Below are positions 1 through 10,640 of a stretch of DNA of 64,000 nucleotides, piece by piece (within the stretch, counting starts at the first letter, position 1; each line of letters starts with the position of its first letter). The stretch comes from Nectonema munidae (taxonomy: Eukaryota > Nematomorpha > Nectonematoida > Nectonematidae). The position numbers and the translations under genes were made by a program. Under the pieces are notes generated by a model, which did not search any database, had not been told where the DNA came from, and saw nothing but the letters and a program-made list of their open reading frames with translations. The stretch covers positions 124,001 to 188,000 of the forward strand of contig JAUIRK010001008.1 of NCBI GenBank assembly GCA_030549495.1, written 5' to 3'.

Positions 1-461
1 CAGAAAAGTATTGTGATAATAAATAAGTGTCTTAAACATATTCTCACCTTCAATTAGCTTCATAATAGAGTTTGGAAACTGTGCCTTCTTCATCAGCTCC
101 ATAAGAGACTCGCATGACATCTCATCTTTAACTTCATTAGCAGCGTTTTCTAACATTTTTCTCATTTTATCCTTGAAGATTTGCTAGATGAGTAATACTA
201 TCAGACAAAGCATCAATTTTGTTAGATAAAGTCTGCTTGCAACGACGTTAAAGCATTTTCATTATTTTTTTTCAAGTCTTTAATTTCAACTGAAATATGA
301 TCAACAGATTTTTTCAAAGTTGTAGAATCACTTGTAGAGCATGTACTACAAAACCATCTAACGCCAGAACTTTCCCAGTTGTCAAGAAGTTCTAATAACG
401 GCTGAGGAATTTTTTGACATACAAGACAAAACCAGTTCAAACAAGAACTACATTTTATCAT
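1..461 (-). pseudogene. PHD-type zinc finger ORF fragment with coiled coil, probably ORF1-like of a mobile element
   Basis: Read on the minus strand from 461, a 79-codon frame holds a Cys-rich block: CSSC, then CLVC, then WFCSTC after a WESSGVRW stretch. This spacing resembles a PHD finger. It is followed by a Lys/Asn-rich, probably coiled-coil stretch. After a frame break the downstream sequence (220 to 1) still encodes charged helical sequence (KDKMRKMLENAANEVKDEM). PHD fingers followed by coiled coils occur in ORF1 proteins of some LINEs and in chromatin proteins. No RT lies next to it, so the link to a mobile element is an inference from the transposon-rich surroundings. It could also be an exon of a host gene running out of the window. 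Confidence 0.35.
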
Positions 462-649
462 AAAATATCCTTAAACATCTTGTAGTTTTCAGTTGACTTT
501 TAGAATTAAAGTTTGGTTTTTGACTTGCTATTTATGATTTAGGTCAATATTCCACTGAGATGATTTTAGTATTCATATTAAAATCGAAAAAAGAAACATC
601 TTTGAAACATTAGTTTTGAAAGAAAAAAACAGAACTATATTCATAAAAC

Positions 650-2255
650 TTTAAGTAACTTAATAGATTCAAAAAGCTAGTTAAGTCCAAGAAAAATCAA
701 TGTTTGTCAACATTACAAAGTGTGAATTATTAATAGTTGAAGAAAATTGAGTCCATTTATAACATAACTCATCAAAAAAAATGAAAAACTTGGATAAATT
801 TTGTTCAACACAAAACGAGTTGAAATGTTCTTCATAATAAATAATTTCATAAGGAAAGCATAAAAACTGAATATTTTCACCAATAGAATAAATTTCTTCG
901 ATTTCTACGAATCTAGGTTTTTCAAAACTTCCAGAAACTAGCAAAATTTCAGAGCAATAATAGTGGATTCCATTCTTTATAACGGATTGAATTTTTAAAA
1001 AAGTTTCGGGAAGTTCATTGGTGAATTTCAAATAGTAGTTTTTGAGTTCAATATCTACATCTCTGATATTAACAGCAGAATACTGAGATAAGTTATCTTC
1101 CCTAGATAAATATGATTCCGAAGGCTCGCCAAAAAACATGACTGCTTGAAACCCATCCATATTTGATGATAATCAGCTATTGATTTTTTAATTAACTTAA
1201 AATTTTTCCATTTTTTGTTTTTAATTATATTGTGTTTTGCCTCGAGTCTAAGGCGCCAATTGTTTCGACCAGGGCAAAAATCATTTATTTGATCAGGTAA
1301 GTGAATCATATAGTGCATTTTTGGGGTTATATTTTGATCAGGATATAGTTGTGAGAAGTGGTAAATAAACGAATAAATAAGAAAATTGAGTTCGTCACAT
1401 GTGTGACATGATGAAACAGGAGAAATAACTAAAACTGATATCCTCAACAATGTTAGAAAGCAATGCCAATAACAATCTTTGTGAAACAAATCTAGCAACA
1501 AGGGACGGTAAATGAAACATCAAGTTTTTCGTTTCAACAGCGGTTTTAGGAAAAGCATTGGGATAAATGAGAGACTTTTTCTCAATTTTTTTAGGTTTGT
1601 CATTTTTATGATGAACACTGTATGGAAATTGTAAAATACGTTTGTTAAGTTCTTCTTCTAAAGTGAAAAAGTTTTTTCTATATATGCACTAGTGTAGGAG
1701 TTTTTGAATTTTGAGTTTTACCACACCTTCAAAAAGTATATGCATTGGATCATGTAAGAGACACTGCGTTATTTCAAAATCTGGCACGCTCATTAATGGG
1801 CTCGTTTCAGTTATGCCATATTTTTTAAACCAGTACTTTTTTCCATCTTATTCATTCTGTCCATTCCAATGCATCTAAGTTTATGTTCTATATTATCGTG
1901 TAAAGGAAACTTTACCAAGGGGGCAATTTGTAAGCTAGTATGATCTACTTCACATGTTCGACAAGGTTTTTCAGCAAAAGCAACACCTTCTTAAAATCCC
2001 CCTATGATTTGCTAAAGTATCTCCCATAACAAAAAGCAAAGTTCCGTGAACTATTGTAATAGTACCATGTTCAAAAACTTGTCATCCCTGGTTAAAAATT
2101 TTTAGATCATGAAAAAAACTTTTTAGTACTACTTCCCAACCAAACTTTCTCAGGTTCGCAGTTTTAACAATATATAAAAATTGTGTTGAACTTTTTTTAA
2201 ATCTAATTTCAGCAGGAAGGTTTAACAATGTCCAATAAAATGCTGAAATTTTATG
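650..2255 (-). pseudogene. CACTA/TNP2-like transposon protein, degenerate
   Basis: On the minus strand, pieces in several frames follow the order of a protein family common in animal genomes and related to CACTA (EnSpm) TNP2-type proteins. From 5' to 3' these are FYWTLLNLPAEIR near 2245, a Cys pair CRTCEVDH near 1965, SPLMSVPDFEITQCLLHDPM with ILFEGVV near 1810-1730, KMHYMIHLPDQI near 1320, and the EAKHNIIKNK block near 1240. The C-terminal part follows at 1160-681 as a 159-codon frame. Several stops and frame changes separate the blocks, so it is a pseudogene. The 5' end is cut at about 2255, where a TTAA-type MITE end and a hAT fragment begin. The family assignment rests on remembered conserved blocks; no terminal repeats were seen. 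Confidence 0.55.
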
Positions 2256-2317
2256 ATTAAAGCAGACGAAGATGAAATTACTTATGTTCCCAAATGGGAA
2301 CATTGGGACTTATTGGG
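2256..2317 (+). repeat. Right half of a TTAA-terminated MITE
   Basis: The stretch from GCAGACGAAGATG to the GGGTTAA end, with the small palindrome GTTCCCAAATGGGAAC, matches the right half of the 138 bp MITEs at 37656 and 59813. The left half with its TTAACCC end is missing, so this copy is truncated. It lies exactly between the CACTA-like fragment and the hAT fragment. Confidence 0.6.
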
Positions 2318-3010
2318 TTAATATATTTAAGGAGCTGAGTTTGCAACTGCAAGATTCTGGCGTTAATCTTATCAAGGCAAAATCTGTTATTTGTGCATTC
2401 ATTGATAAACTCTCATTTTTTAGACAAATTATTGGTCGTCAGGAGCTTTCTCAATTTCCAAATCTGAATATGTTGGAAAATAATTCGGAGTCTGACTGCT
2501 CCATACCAGATGATCTCTTGGTTTATTGCGAGCATTTGAACTCTTTGCACAAAGATATGAAATTTAGATACCACGATCTTATTAATATGGCAACACCTGA
2601 CTGGCTCATAAATCCTTTTCTTGATGCTTATACAAATGAAGCAGATTGCGCAATACAAGAAGAGTTAATTACCTTGAAAAATGACTTCGAATTAAAGTCC
2701 CTTTTCAAAAAATCATATCAAGATTTCTGGCTTCAACCTTGCATTTCTGAAAAGTTTCCAAAGCTATTCGAAGCAATCAAACTTTTTTTCATTACTTTTC
2801 CAACAACGTGTATGACTGAACGCAGTTTTAGCGTAGTGTTACACAGCTTCTCGGTAAACAAAGAAACCGCTTACAAATGGCAAATAGAGGGGATCTGAGG
2901 CTGCTTCTCTGCAGCATGGAACGTAATATAAAAGCGTTTGCGAGTAAGCAGCAAACTCATCCATCTCATTACAAAGATGTTGAACAAAAAAATAATTCTA
3001 TCTAAAATAT
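2318..3010 (+). pseudogene. hAT transposase C-terminal fragment (SCAND3/ZBED5-like)
   Basis: A frame of about 195 codons reads FKELSLQLQDSGVNLI, then IDKLSFFRQIIGRQELSQF. It continues to a hAT C-terminal dimerisation region: FPTTCMTERSFSVV, followed after a frame break by RGDLRLLLCSMERNIKAF and a tail ending near 3005. This is the order seen in the SCAND3/ZBED5 group of hAT-derived proteins, in which a LxFFSTYLxEKxFS-like block precedes the LRLxLS block. The DNA-binding N-terminus and catalytic core are missing upstream, where the sequence passes directly into the MITE end. It is therefore a truncated, non-functional copy. Confidence 0.6.
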
Positions 3011-4263
3011 AAGTACATTTATTTATCTATGTTCTTTTAGCGGCATTAATTAATTGATTGTAATCATTGTATGTGTTTTTGTAATTTAAAAAGAAAAAGT
3101 TCTCTTGCAAAAAGGTAAATTCTCCAAAAATTGTAAAAATGTCATTGAAAATTCTAATTAGAAAAATACGTGAAAAACTAAAAATGTTAGAAACTAAAAT
3201 GACAAACAACAAGATATTTTACCTAATAAATTTTACAAGATACAATTTATGTTTCCAATAGTACTAGCAAAATAAAATGCATAAACCTTCCAAAATGAAC
3301 GAAGCACTATTGTTAAATTAAATAGATTACAAAACAAGATATTTAAAAGTTTAAAAACAAATGGCACGATGTCTGAAAACAAAAGTATCTTACGAGTAAG
3401 GATGGAGAATTTGGATAACTAAGCGAGAAAAAGTTATTGATGTAACAAAAACAATGAAAATGATGTAAGCAGATGATATATAAGTGCATGCGCTCTTTAA
3501 CATTATAAGTGTAAGTAAGCAATGTAGCGAGAAAAAAGGGTAAGAACTAAAATATTGTGAGATGGGATTATTTCAAGCTCAGTACATGAAAAATCTTGGA
3601 TTGAGTACACACTTTGATGAGTTTTGCCCCTCTTTGCAGAAAATAGATGCTAAACGAAAAACTTTGATGGAACGTCGTAGTTGTGTAAAGTGTTTCAAGT
3701 ATTTCTGCTCAATTCCCTTTGAGTCACAATGGGTCTGACCCAAATATAAATTGAAAAATTTTCAAAAACAATTTCTTTTTCATATTTTTTTTCTTAATTT
3801 TAGCAATGAGATATAACTGTTTTTCTTAATTTGGATGCTTTTTATATTTTCAGCATGTAAGAAATTTCTTTCAAACAAATAAAGAAAAATAAAATTTCAA
3901 AATTTTGTATAAAAATTATTTTTTACAAAACCTTTATTTGTTGACTTATACAAGGTGCAGGTAACATGGTCATGAGTGACCCATTGTGTCTTATAAGCAG
4001 ATGGTTGCAGAAAATTTAATTGAAAAACAGAAACATAGATGCATATATCAAGCAGATTTGGAAGTTAATTTCTAAAGAGCAGTTGTTATCTATTTTCACA
4101 AACATGAAAGAGATAGAGAATGAAAAGATGAGAAAAGCTGTCAAAGTGCTTGATATATGTTCTTCTATTTTTTGTGTTATTCTTCAGACAACATACCCCA
4201 TCATTCTTTCTACAATCACTTGTTCTCTATTTTCTTTATCACTTATTTTTTTGTTTCGTCTTC
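3011..4263. other. AT-rich stretch with an inverted repeat, likely piggyBac 5' flank
   Basis: No gene was seen. An inverted pair (GAGTCACAATGGGTC near 3720 and GACCCATTGTG near 3983) brackets about 270 bp of A/T-rich DNA. It lies just upstream of the piggyBac transposase and may be part of its 5' end or a separate MITE. An 84-codon frame at 4020-4274 is low complexity and not recognised. Confidence 0.3.
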
Positions 4264-5935
4264 AACATGAGTAAGTACAAAAAGGAAGAGAATTTTTTTT
4301 AGACAATGGAAGCGTTTTAGAAGTTATTTTTCCCGAAAATTGTGATGAAAATTTACCTGAAATTGATCAAGAAGATGAAAGTGTTTTGAGTGAAGCTGTT
4401 GATAATGTAAATGATTCTGTGCGAATTGGTACTGATGAATCTTTTTTATTGCTGAATACCGAGTCTATATTGGAAGAAGATACAATCTCATGTTCAAATA
4501 AAATAAAGAATCCTGTTTTGCCGATCGTATCTTCAGCCATTCCCTATGGTAAGTTCAAACCCAAGGTTGAAACTTTTGTACAAACTTCAAAAGAGCCTCT
4601 TGCGTATGTCTTCAATATCCTAAGTGAATTTGAAAATTTAGTTAAAAACAATTTTGTCTCAAACAAATTTATATGCATCTCAAAGCGGCTTTGTTTTTTA
4701 AGTTTTTCAATTTTTCTGAAATTTGTAATTTTCTCGGAATCCATTTGATAATGGGTTACCATATTTTACCAAAATTAAGACATTATTGGTCCAAAGATCC
4801 TGATTTGACAGTCCCATATATATCTTTTATCATGTCATTAAATAGATTATTACAAATTAGAAAGTTCTATTTTAATGATAATAGTTCTAAAAACAGCGAT
4901 AGAGCAAAAAATACGTAACGTTTTGACCATCTCGACATATCGTTTCAATCTTGTTTATACCCAGAACAAAAACTAAGTGTAGATGAAAGAATGATAAAAT
5001 TTAAAGGTCAAAACATAATGAAGCAATATGTTAAAGTCAAGCCTATTAAATGGAGATTTAAATTTTGGGTTTTGGTTGGAATTTCTGGCTATATTTACAA
5101 TCCTATTCCGTACTGTGGAAAAGCAGAAGTTCGCGAGTATGGATTAATCTGTAATTATGAAATTAACAAGTGAATTGAAATGTGTAGGGTGCCATGTTTA
5201 TTTTGATAATTTTTTTACTACTATTTCTTTGATGTCTCATTTACATGAAAATGGCATTTTTGCAACCGGCATAATGCGTTCTAACCGAAAAAATATTCCA
5301 TATACTTTGAAAGAAAATAAACAGTTTAAAAAAGGCGAAATTGATTCTTTACAAACTACAGAGAGAGAAATAAATTTAGTCAAGTGGATGGATACAAGAT
5401 GTGTCATCATAGTATGGAATTGTTTTAAACCTAATAAGCAAACGATCAGAACGAAGAGAAAATGAGGAAAAAGAAATAGTATGATTCAAACAATACCCAC
5501 CGTGGTGCTCGACTATAACGAATTAATGGGTGAAGTAGATAAATCTAACCAACTCAAAAGTTATTATAAATATGATCACAAGTCACGTGACAAGTTTTAT
5601 TTGAGAATATTCTTTGACTTATTGGAAACTTGCATAACTAATTCTTTTAATATGTAAAGAAAAAGAACTATGTTTGTTTGAATTCAAACAAAAAGTGTCG
5701 AGAAAAATGATAAACGATTTACATCAAGAATTTACAAAAATTACATATTAAGTTTTCAAGGAGGACTAGAAATTCAACACCAGAATCATCTACCAAGATT
5801 TTCAGATAACAGAAAAAGATGTTTTTACCGAAACAAAAATGGTTTAGACAACAAAACATTTACTTTTTGTTTAGCGTGCAACAAGTATTTGTGTGCAAAA
5901 AAATCGAAATTGTTTCATGAATTTCATTTGTGATA
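4264..5935 (+). pseudogene. piggyBac transposase, broken into several frames
   Basis: The order of blocks is that of piggyBac transposases. An acidic N-terminal part (4386-4700) is followed by NFLGIHLIMGYHILPKLRHY and the WSKDP block (4720-4910). Next come LSVDERMIKFKGQN with the first catalytic Asp (near 4985), VYFDNFFTTISLMSHL with the second (near 5200), and YNELMGEVDKSNQL with the third (near 5520). A C-terminal Cys/His finger ends the protein (RCFYRNKNG ... CLACNKYLC ... FHEFH, 5818-5933). All three catalytic Asp are kept, but the frame is interrupted by stops and shifts in at least four places, so no single protein can be made. An AATAAA follows at about 5962. The outer TTAA ends were not located with confidence. 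Confidence 0.8.
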
Positions 5936-7441
5936 AAATCATTCATTGTTTATTTTAAAAAATAAAGTCATTTTTTACAATGAATTGTTTTGCTTGTTGT
6001 TTAGAACATAATAAAGATTAAAAAATAAGGCTCATTTGCAGATAACGTCAATATATCTTCCTTAATTTTCCACCTTCCCGGCTCTATTATCTTTTTTATT
6101 ACACTTGTAATTCCCATCAAACTCAACTTTTGTGAACTTGAAGACATCTACTTTCCCTTAGTAAGGTTGACGTCAATTGTGAACTATAAGTATAAACCAA
6201 TAAAAACTTTACAAATTTAATTTTTCTAGATGATTTCGAAGAATAAATAAAGTTGGAATTATATTATTGAAAATTTTTTACTTAGGCTCTCTAGTTTCGA
6301 GTTAAGACACGCATGAACTTTTTCACCGTTAGATGAAGTAAAATATCAAAAAAGCTTTAAATTTCTCTTAATTACATCAAAAAAACATTAAAATTATATT
6401 CATGTTTTTTAATTAATTTTCTTGGGTTTGGCTGTCTCAAAGGATTAAAAACAAACATTCATCATTATGCATTCCGAAAGATTCAATTAATTCAGAAAAT
6501 GAAAAGTATGATGAAGAGGACATAATAGAAAAAGTTGAATCTGAGAATTGTTAACAATATTTTCGAAAGAATTGAGAGAATTTTTTCTATAAAATAAAGC
6601 CTTTGTTTTTTTAAGGTTGATGTCAACTAAAAGAGGGAGGGGGTAGGTAAAGTTGAAATTTGTTGACAATAGGGAGTGGGCAGAAAATAGGCAAAAATTG
6701 GTTGACGTCAATTGTGAACGACCCCATAGAGAAAATTATTTCGAAAAAAATGTTATAAACTAGCCCTAGATAAATTGTCATATAAATCCGCTCCTGACTG
6801 AATGTATGTATTCTTCTATAAGTATAGATTTTTTGAATGTAGGTGTTGTAAGTGTCTGATGTGAAACCATTTGTTATGCGTAGTCCAGTTTCTTGTCTGA
6901 TTTGTAGCGTTTTTAAATTGGGTTTTGATAAGACTGGACAAGATAATGTAGAACAAAATTCTACTATATAACGTAGAATGATTTCAGTGTATTTATCCCA
7001 CTCCATTAAGTTATTAAACGCCTAGACTCTGAATTCTCAGACCAGCCACTGACTAAACCTTTGACAACCGCGTCATATCAGAACATATTTTCAAATTCAA
7101 TGAAACCTCTGGGCGTTTATTTTTCAATTGATCCTATAGTTGACTTAAATTGTAAAAGGTAGTCAAATAGTTAGACAATTCAGCGTGTGTAAAATTTTAT
7201 AAATATTAAATTTATTTAAAAGTAAGACAGTATTATTATTATTATTAATTTAAGTGTACAACGTTCCTATTTTGGTAACTATTTAAGCCCAACATTTTAA
7301 AAAATTTTCTGTTCATTTAATACGGAAATTATTTCAAAAAATTAACAAAATATAACATATAAAACAGTCATTCCTTGCAAAGATAACTTCGAATTTAAGG
7401 TATGTACAACGAATGCTGAAATAATTATTGTATCTGATGCT
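5936..7441. repeat. AT-rich region with a repeated GGTTGACGTCAATTGTGAAC motif
   Basis: The motif occurs near 6166 and again near 6704 in the same orientation, with a related GGTTGATGTCAAC at about 6616. The last full copy is followed by GACCCC. A 7-8 bp core of this kind with a GGGGTCGTTCAC edge on the minus strand looks like the end of a dispersed DNA element, but no matched inverted partner was found. The rest, including 6770-7440, shows no gene that I can support. Confidence 0.35.
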
Positions 7442-7447
7442 TTTATT
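7442..7447 (-). promoter_or_regulatory. Poly(A) signal of the TMEM39 gene
   Basis: AATAAA on the minus strand, about 55 bases past the stop codon of the TMEM39 gene, in the right place for its 3' end. Confidence 0.5.
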
Positions 7448-7501
7448 TGTACCAACAATTACAAAAAAGTTTATCTTTTAAAATTATATATTACAATGAA
7501 T

Positions 7502-8611
7502 CTAAAATAGTTTATAATAAAAAAAGGAAACAAAGTAAGTTCTTAGCACTTTCAAAAATGTATAAAAATTGGCAAAAATCAACGTTGCAATGAAGAATGT
7601 AGTATTACAATCAGTAAAGCAGTATAAAGAAAAAAAGTTTAGGAATAAAACAAAAATATTCATGAAAAGGAAAATATTGTGTGGGAAAATAGGATTAATA
7701 AACAGGGAATAAAAAAGTGCATGTTTATAGTTTCCAGGAATAGAAATATTATAATCTGATAATGACTGATATATTACTTTTTTCTTATATGTATAAGAGC
7801 CAAGTTTCCAATATGAATTTTCACACCAGGGTTTTATATCATCTTTCTTAATTTTCGCGTTCGTAGCAACACATACATATCTCCACGAACCCAAATGTTG
7901 AGCAACCTGATGAAAAGTATGAATAGAATAATAAGATATTTCTTCGAAAAAATAATTTTGAAAGGAGATTAAGAAGGATAAAATAGTAAACATAGCAGAT
8001 CTTAAAATAGAAAACACGATTTCTCTAGGAGCAACAAAAATTGGAATAATAGTTGAAACATAGCAAAAGGATAAGGCCTTAAAATAAATAATAAAACTTT
8101 TTTTTATAATACTATAAAAAAGAGTATCAAATTCTTTTCTAATTTCTTTAGGATTTGATTTGATAGTGTAATTTAAACTATATATAGAAGTACTACGATT
8201 TACAATATATGTAGCTAAAAGCAAAAAATAGGAAAACAAGATAGTGCAACTTTCAAAAGTATTCATATAATTATAGACACAAATAGAGTAAAAAAATAAT
8301 AAAAGATAACTTGGAATTAAGGTACTATGTGACTTTAAAAAGTTAAATTTACCTTTAAGAACTTTTAAATTTTGAAGGAAATAAAAATTTAAGAATAAAA
8401 TTAACACGATATTAAATACAATAAATTTATTGATGAGCTTTAAATTAATTGGAATTCTTGTAAATGATATCGGAAGCCACCAATATGTCTTATAAACCTC
8501 AAAATGTTGAGCTGCAGTAAATACTAAACCTAGCAAAAACATTTGAATTCTAAAAAGAAAATCGTTTTCTATAGGTAAATAGGGTAAAGGATGATTCTGA
8601 AGTTCAATCAT
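7502..8611 (-). CDS. TMEM39: TMEM39 family multi-pass ER membrane protein
   Basis: This is an uninterrupted 369-codon frame. It follows TMEM39A/B along its length: the N-terminal LPYLPIENDFLFRIQMFLL block with VYKTYWWLP (human VYKTVWW-type), and NPKEIRKEFDTLFYSIIKK before a membrane pair. It then has VAQHLGSW (human AAHLGKW), KPWCENSYWKLGSYTYKK (human WSENTIWPQG), the YNISIPGNYKHALFYSLF block (human YNVAVPSD.SHARFYFLF), and FANFYTFLKVLR near the C-terminus (human FCNYYVLFKLLRD). At least seven hydrophobic segments are visible. Known family members sit in the ER and affect autophagy (through SAC1 traffic) and collagen secretion. The protein is shorter than human TMEM39A (about 490), mainly in the middle loop and at the N-terminus, and is divergent. 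The gene is intronless here. The first Met of the frame fits the family start. Confidence 0.85.
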   Translation of the reverse strand: MIELQNHPLPYLPIENDFLFRIQMFLLGLVFTAAQHFEVYKTYWWLPISFTRIPINLKLINKFIVFNIVLILFLNFYFLQNLKVLKGKFNFLKSHSTLIPSYLLLFFYSICVYNYMNTFESCTILFSYFLLLATYIVNRSTSIYSLNYTIKSNPKEIRKEFDTLFYSIIKKSFIIYFKALSFCYVSTIIPIFVAPREIVFSILRSAMFTILSFLISFQNYFFEEISYYSIHTFHQVAQHLGSWRYVCVATNAKIKKDDIKPWCENSYWKLGSYTYKKKVIYQSLSDYNISIPGNYKHALFYSLFINPIFPHNIFLFMNIFVLFLNFFSLYCFTDCNTTFFIATLIFANFYTFLKVLRTYFVSFFYYKLF

Positions 8612-10640
8612 GGGGTATGCTTAAAATTGTAGGAAAGAAAGTTAAATGTCGGTCTCGATAAATCGTGCACCTAAAAATCTTAAGACAACAAATTTCGGGG
8701 TCTAACTATTGGACGCGAGCTGATTTGCAAACTGGACCGATCAGCGGCCATATAAACAGTTGAGTAAAAATTTATTAAAATAAAAAAAGTTCAAATTTTC
8801 TAATAATGTAAATTTTATCCAATTTATTTTCCATTTAATTTATTCTCTTTTATTTTTTACCAATAATATTAATAACAACTTATTTTAATGTTCAAATGTT
8901 TCAAAATGTTCAGTATCAAAGATCGTTTATTTAACACATTATAGTGCCAAATAAGAAAATGAAATGACATCTAAAAAAATCTAACTTTATATTTACAAGA
9001 ATAGAAAAAACAGACGCAGACAAAACGGTTCCTTTTAGTTCTGTTAAAGATCCTTTTCCATATAAAAAAATCAACAATTTAATTTCAATTTTCTATGTCG
9101 TATAAATAGTTTGTAATATATTATTTCATTGAAAATAATGAAAATCAATTGTGAAGCGGAAGAGAAAAATATTTTTTCATGATCGACTTTTTTTAGTTTT
9201 AAACAAGACAACCTTTGAGAAAATAATGTAAATCTTTGAATTGAATCACCAATAAAAGATTCACTTTCATATCAAACTTTCTGCTTCAGAGAGATAAATT
9301 GGAAATGAATATATGATTTTTAGCCTTAAAAAAATTGAGATTCTGAAAAAACTTGGAATTAGAATTCGTAGAAAAAATTCCTAAAATACAAAAATTATAT
9401 CACCCTAGGGATCTGATATTCTTTTTTAATACGAAAGAAAGCAAAAATTCCCTTGATATAGCATAATCAAACACAATTTAGATTTTTTTTAAATTAAAAA
9501 TAATTTAGATATTTAGATAGGCAACCTAAATTATATAAATTTTTTAAAACTATAACTATCTTCATAAGTTTCATTCTATATGAGTGTTGCAGCGGCTTTT
9601 TTAAGTTTTTATCAGTGAGGGCGGAGGAGGGCAGGAGTAATGTCGAGCATTGTTGAGGTTAAAATGGTCCTGATGTATAACAATAAATAAGTATTTATAT
9701 GCCTTTATATTCCAAATATATAAGGATAATAAAGGATTGAATAAAAAACAATACTTTTTTATCCATGTTTATTTTCTTTTCGGACTATTCGCATGCGAAT
9801 TTTAAACTTAAAGTAAACGGGTTCATATCTAAAAATGAATGGTGTATTTTTGCCTATAGTGTATTCAAAAGTACGAGTAAATTTTAATTTTTATCAATGC
9901 AATCGATTTTTGAAAATTTATTTATGAAAAGAAACTCTTTCATAATATTTTGCCTACCTAGGCTTCCTTCAGATTTCAAGAGAAAATACGGTATAAACTA
10001 ATATAGCAATATATTAATAACTTTCCCATACTTGTCTCTATCCTCGTTTGTCATAGTCTGAGAAGCCTCAAAGAGGCAAAATAAGGGATACATATATATT
10101 ATGTAACGCCATAGGGTGAAGCAGTCCTTGGATTGGTTTATCAAATGTTAGCTATAGTAGTAGGGTCGTTTTAATTAAAATAAAAACATGTTTACTTTTG
10201 TGCTTAATGCTATAAAATGTCTAATAAGAAATAATTGGGAGCTTTATTTTATATTTTAAATCTCAATTCAGAAATGAAAAGCTGTGCTCACAAATAGAAT
10301 ATTTAAAAAAATTTAAAGAAAATCATACACGATATCATAATCATAAACCACTTATTTTTCTTTAACAATTGAAGGAAATTTTATAATGCATTTTCTGTCT
10401 TGCTTGTGCAAGTTTGAATTCATTTCTCCTTTTTTATAATTTACACACGAATTATATATTCCTCATTTCCCAAAATAAATATTTTATACTCCGCATAATG
10501 TTAATATTCAGAGAAGAAATTATAATAAATTAAATATTGAGTATTGCTAAAAAATGCGCTACAGTTTTAAAGTGTGCAATAATCTCTTATAAAAAAAACT
10601 ATTAAAATTTTACTTCAAAGTATTTTTTCCTTCTTTCCAT
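8612..10640. other. AT-rich intergenic stretch, no gene seen
   Basis: This lies upstream of the TMEM39 gene and ends at the truncated 5' edge of the LINE. It holds only short spurious frames and simple A/T-rich sequence. GC-richer islands at 8690-8760 and 9585-9660 could be promoter-proximal or repeat remnants; I recognise nothing in them. Confidence 0.4.
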
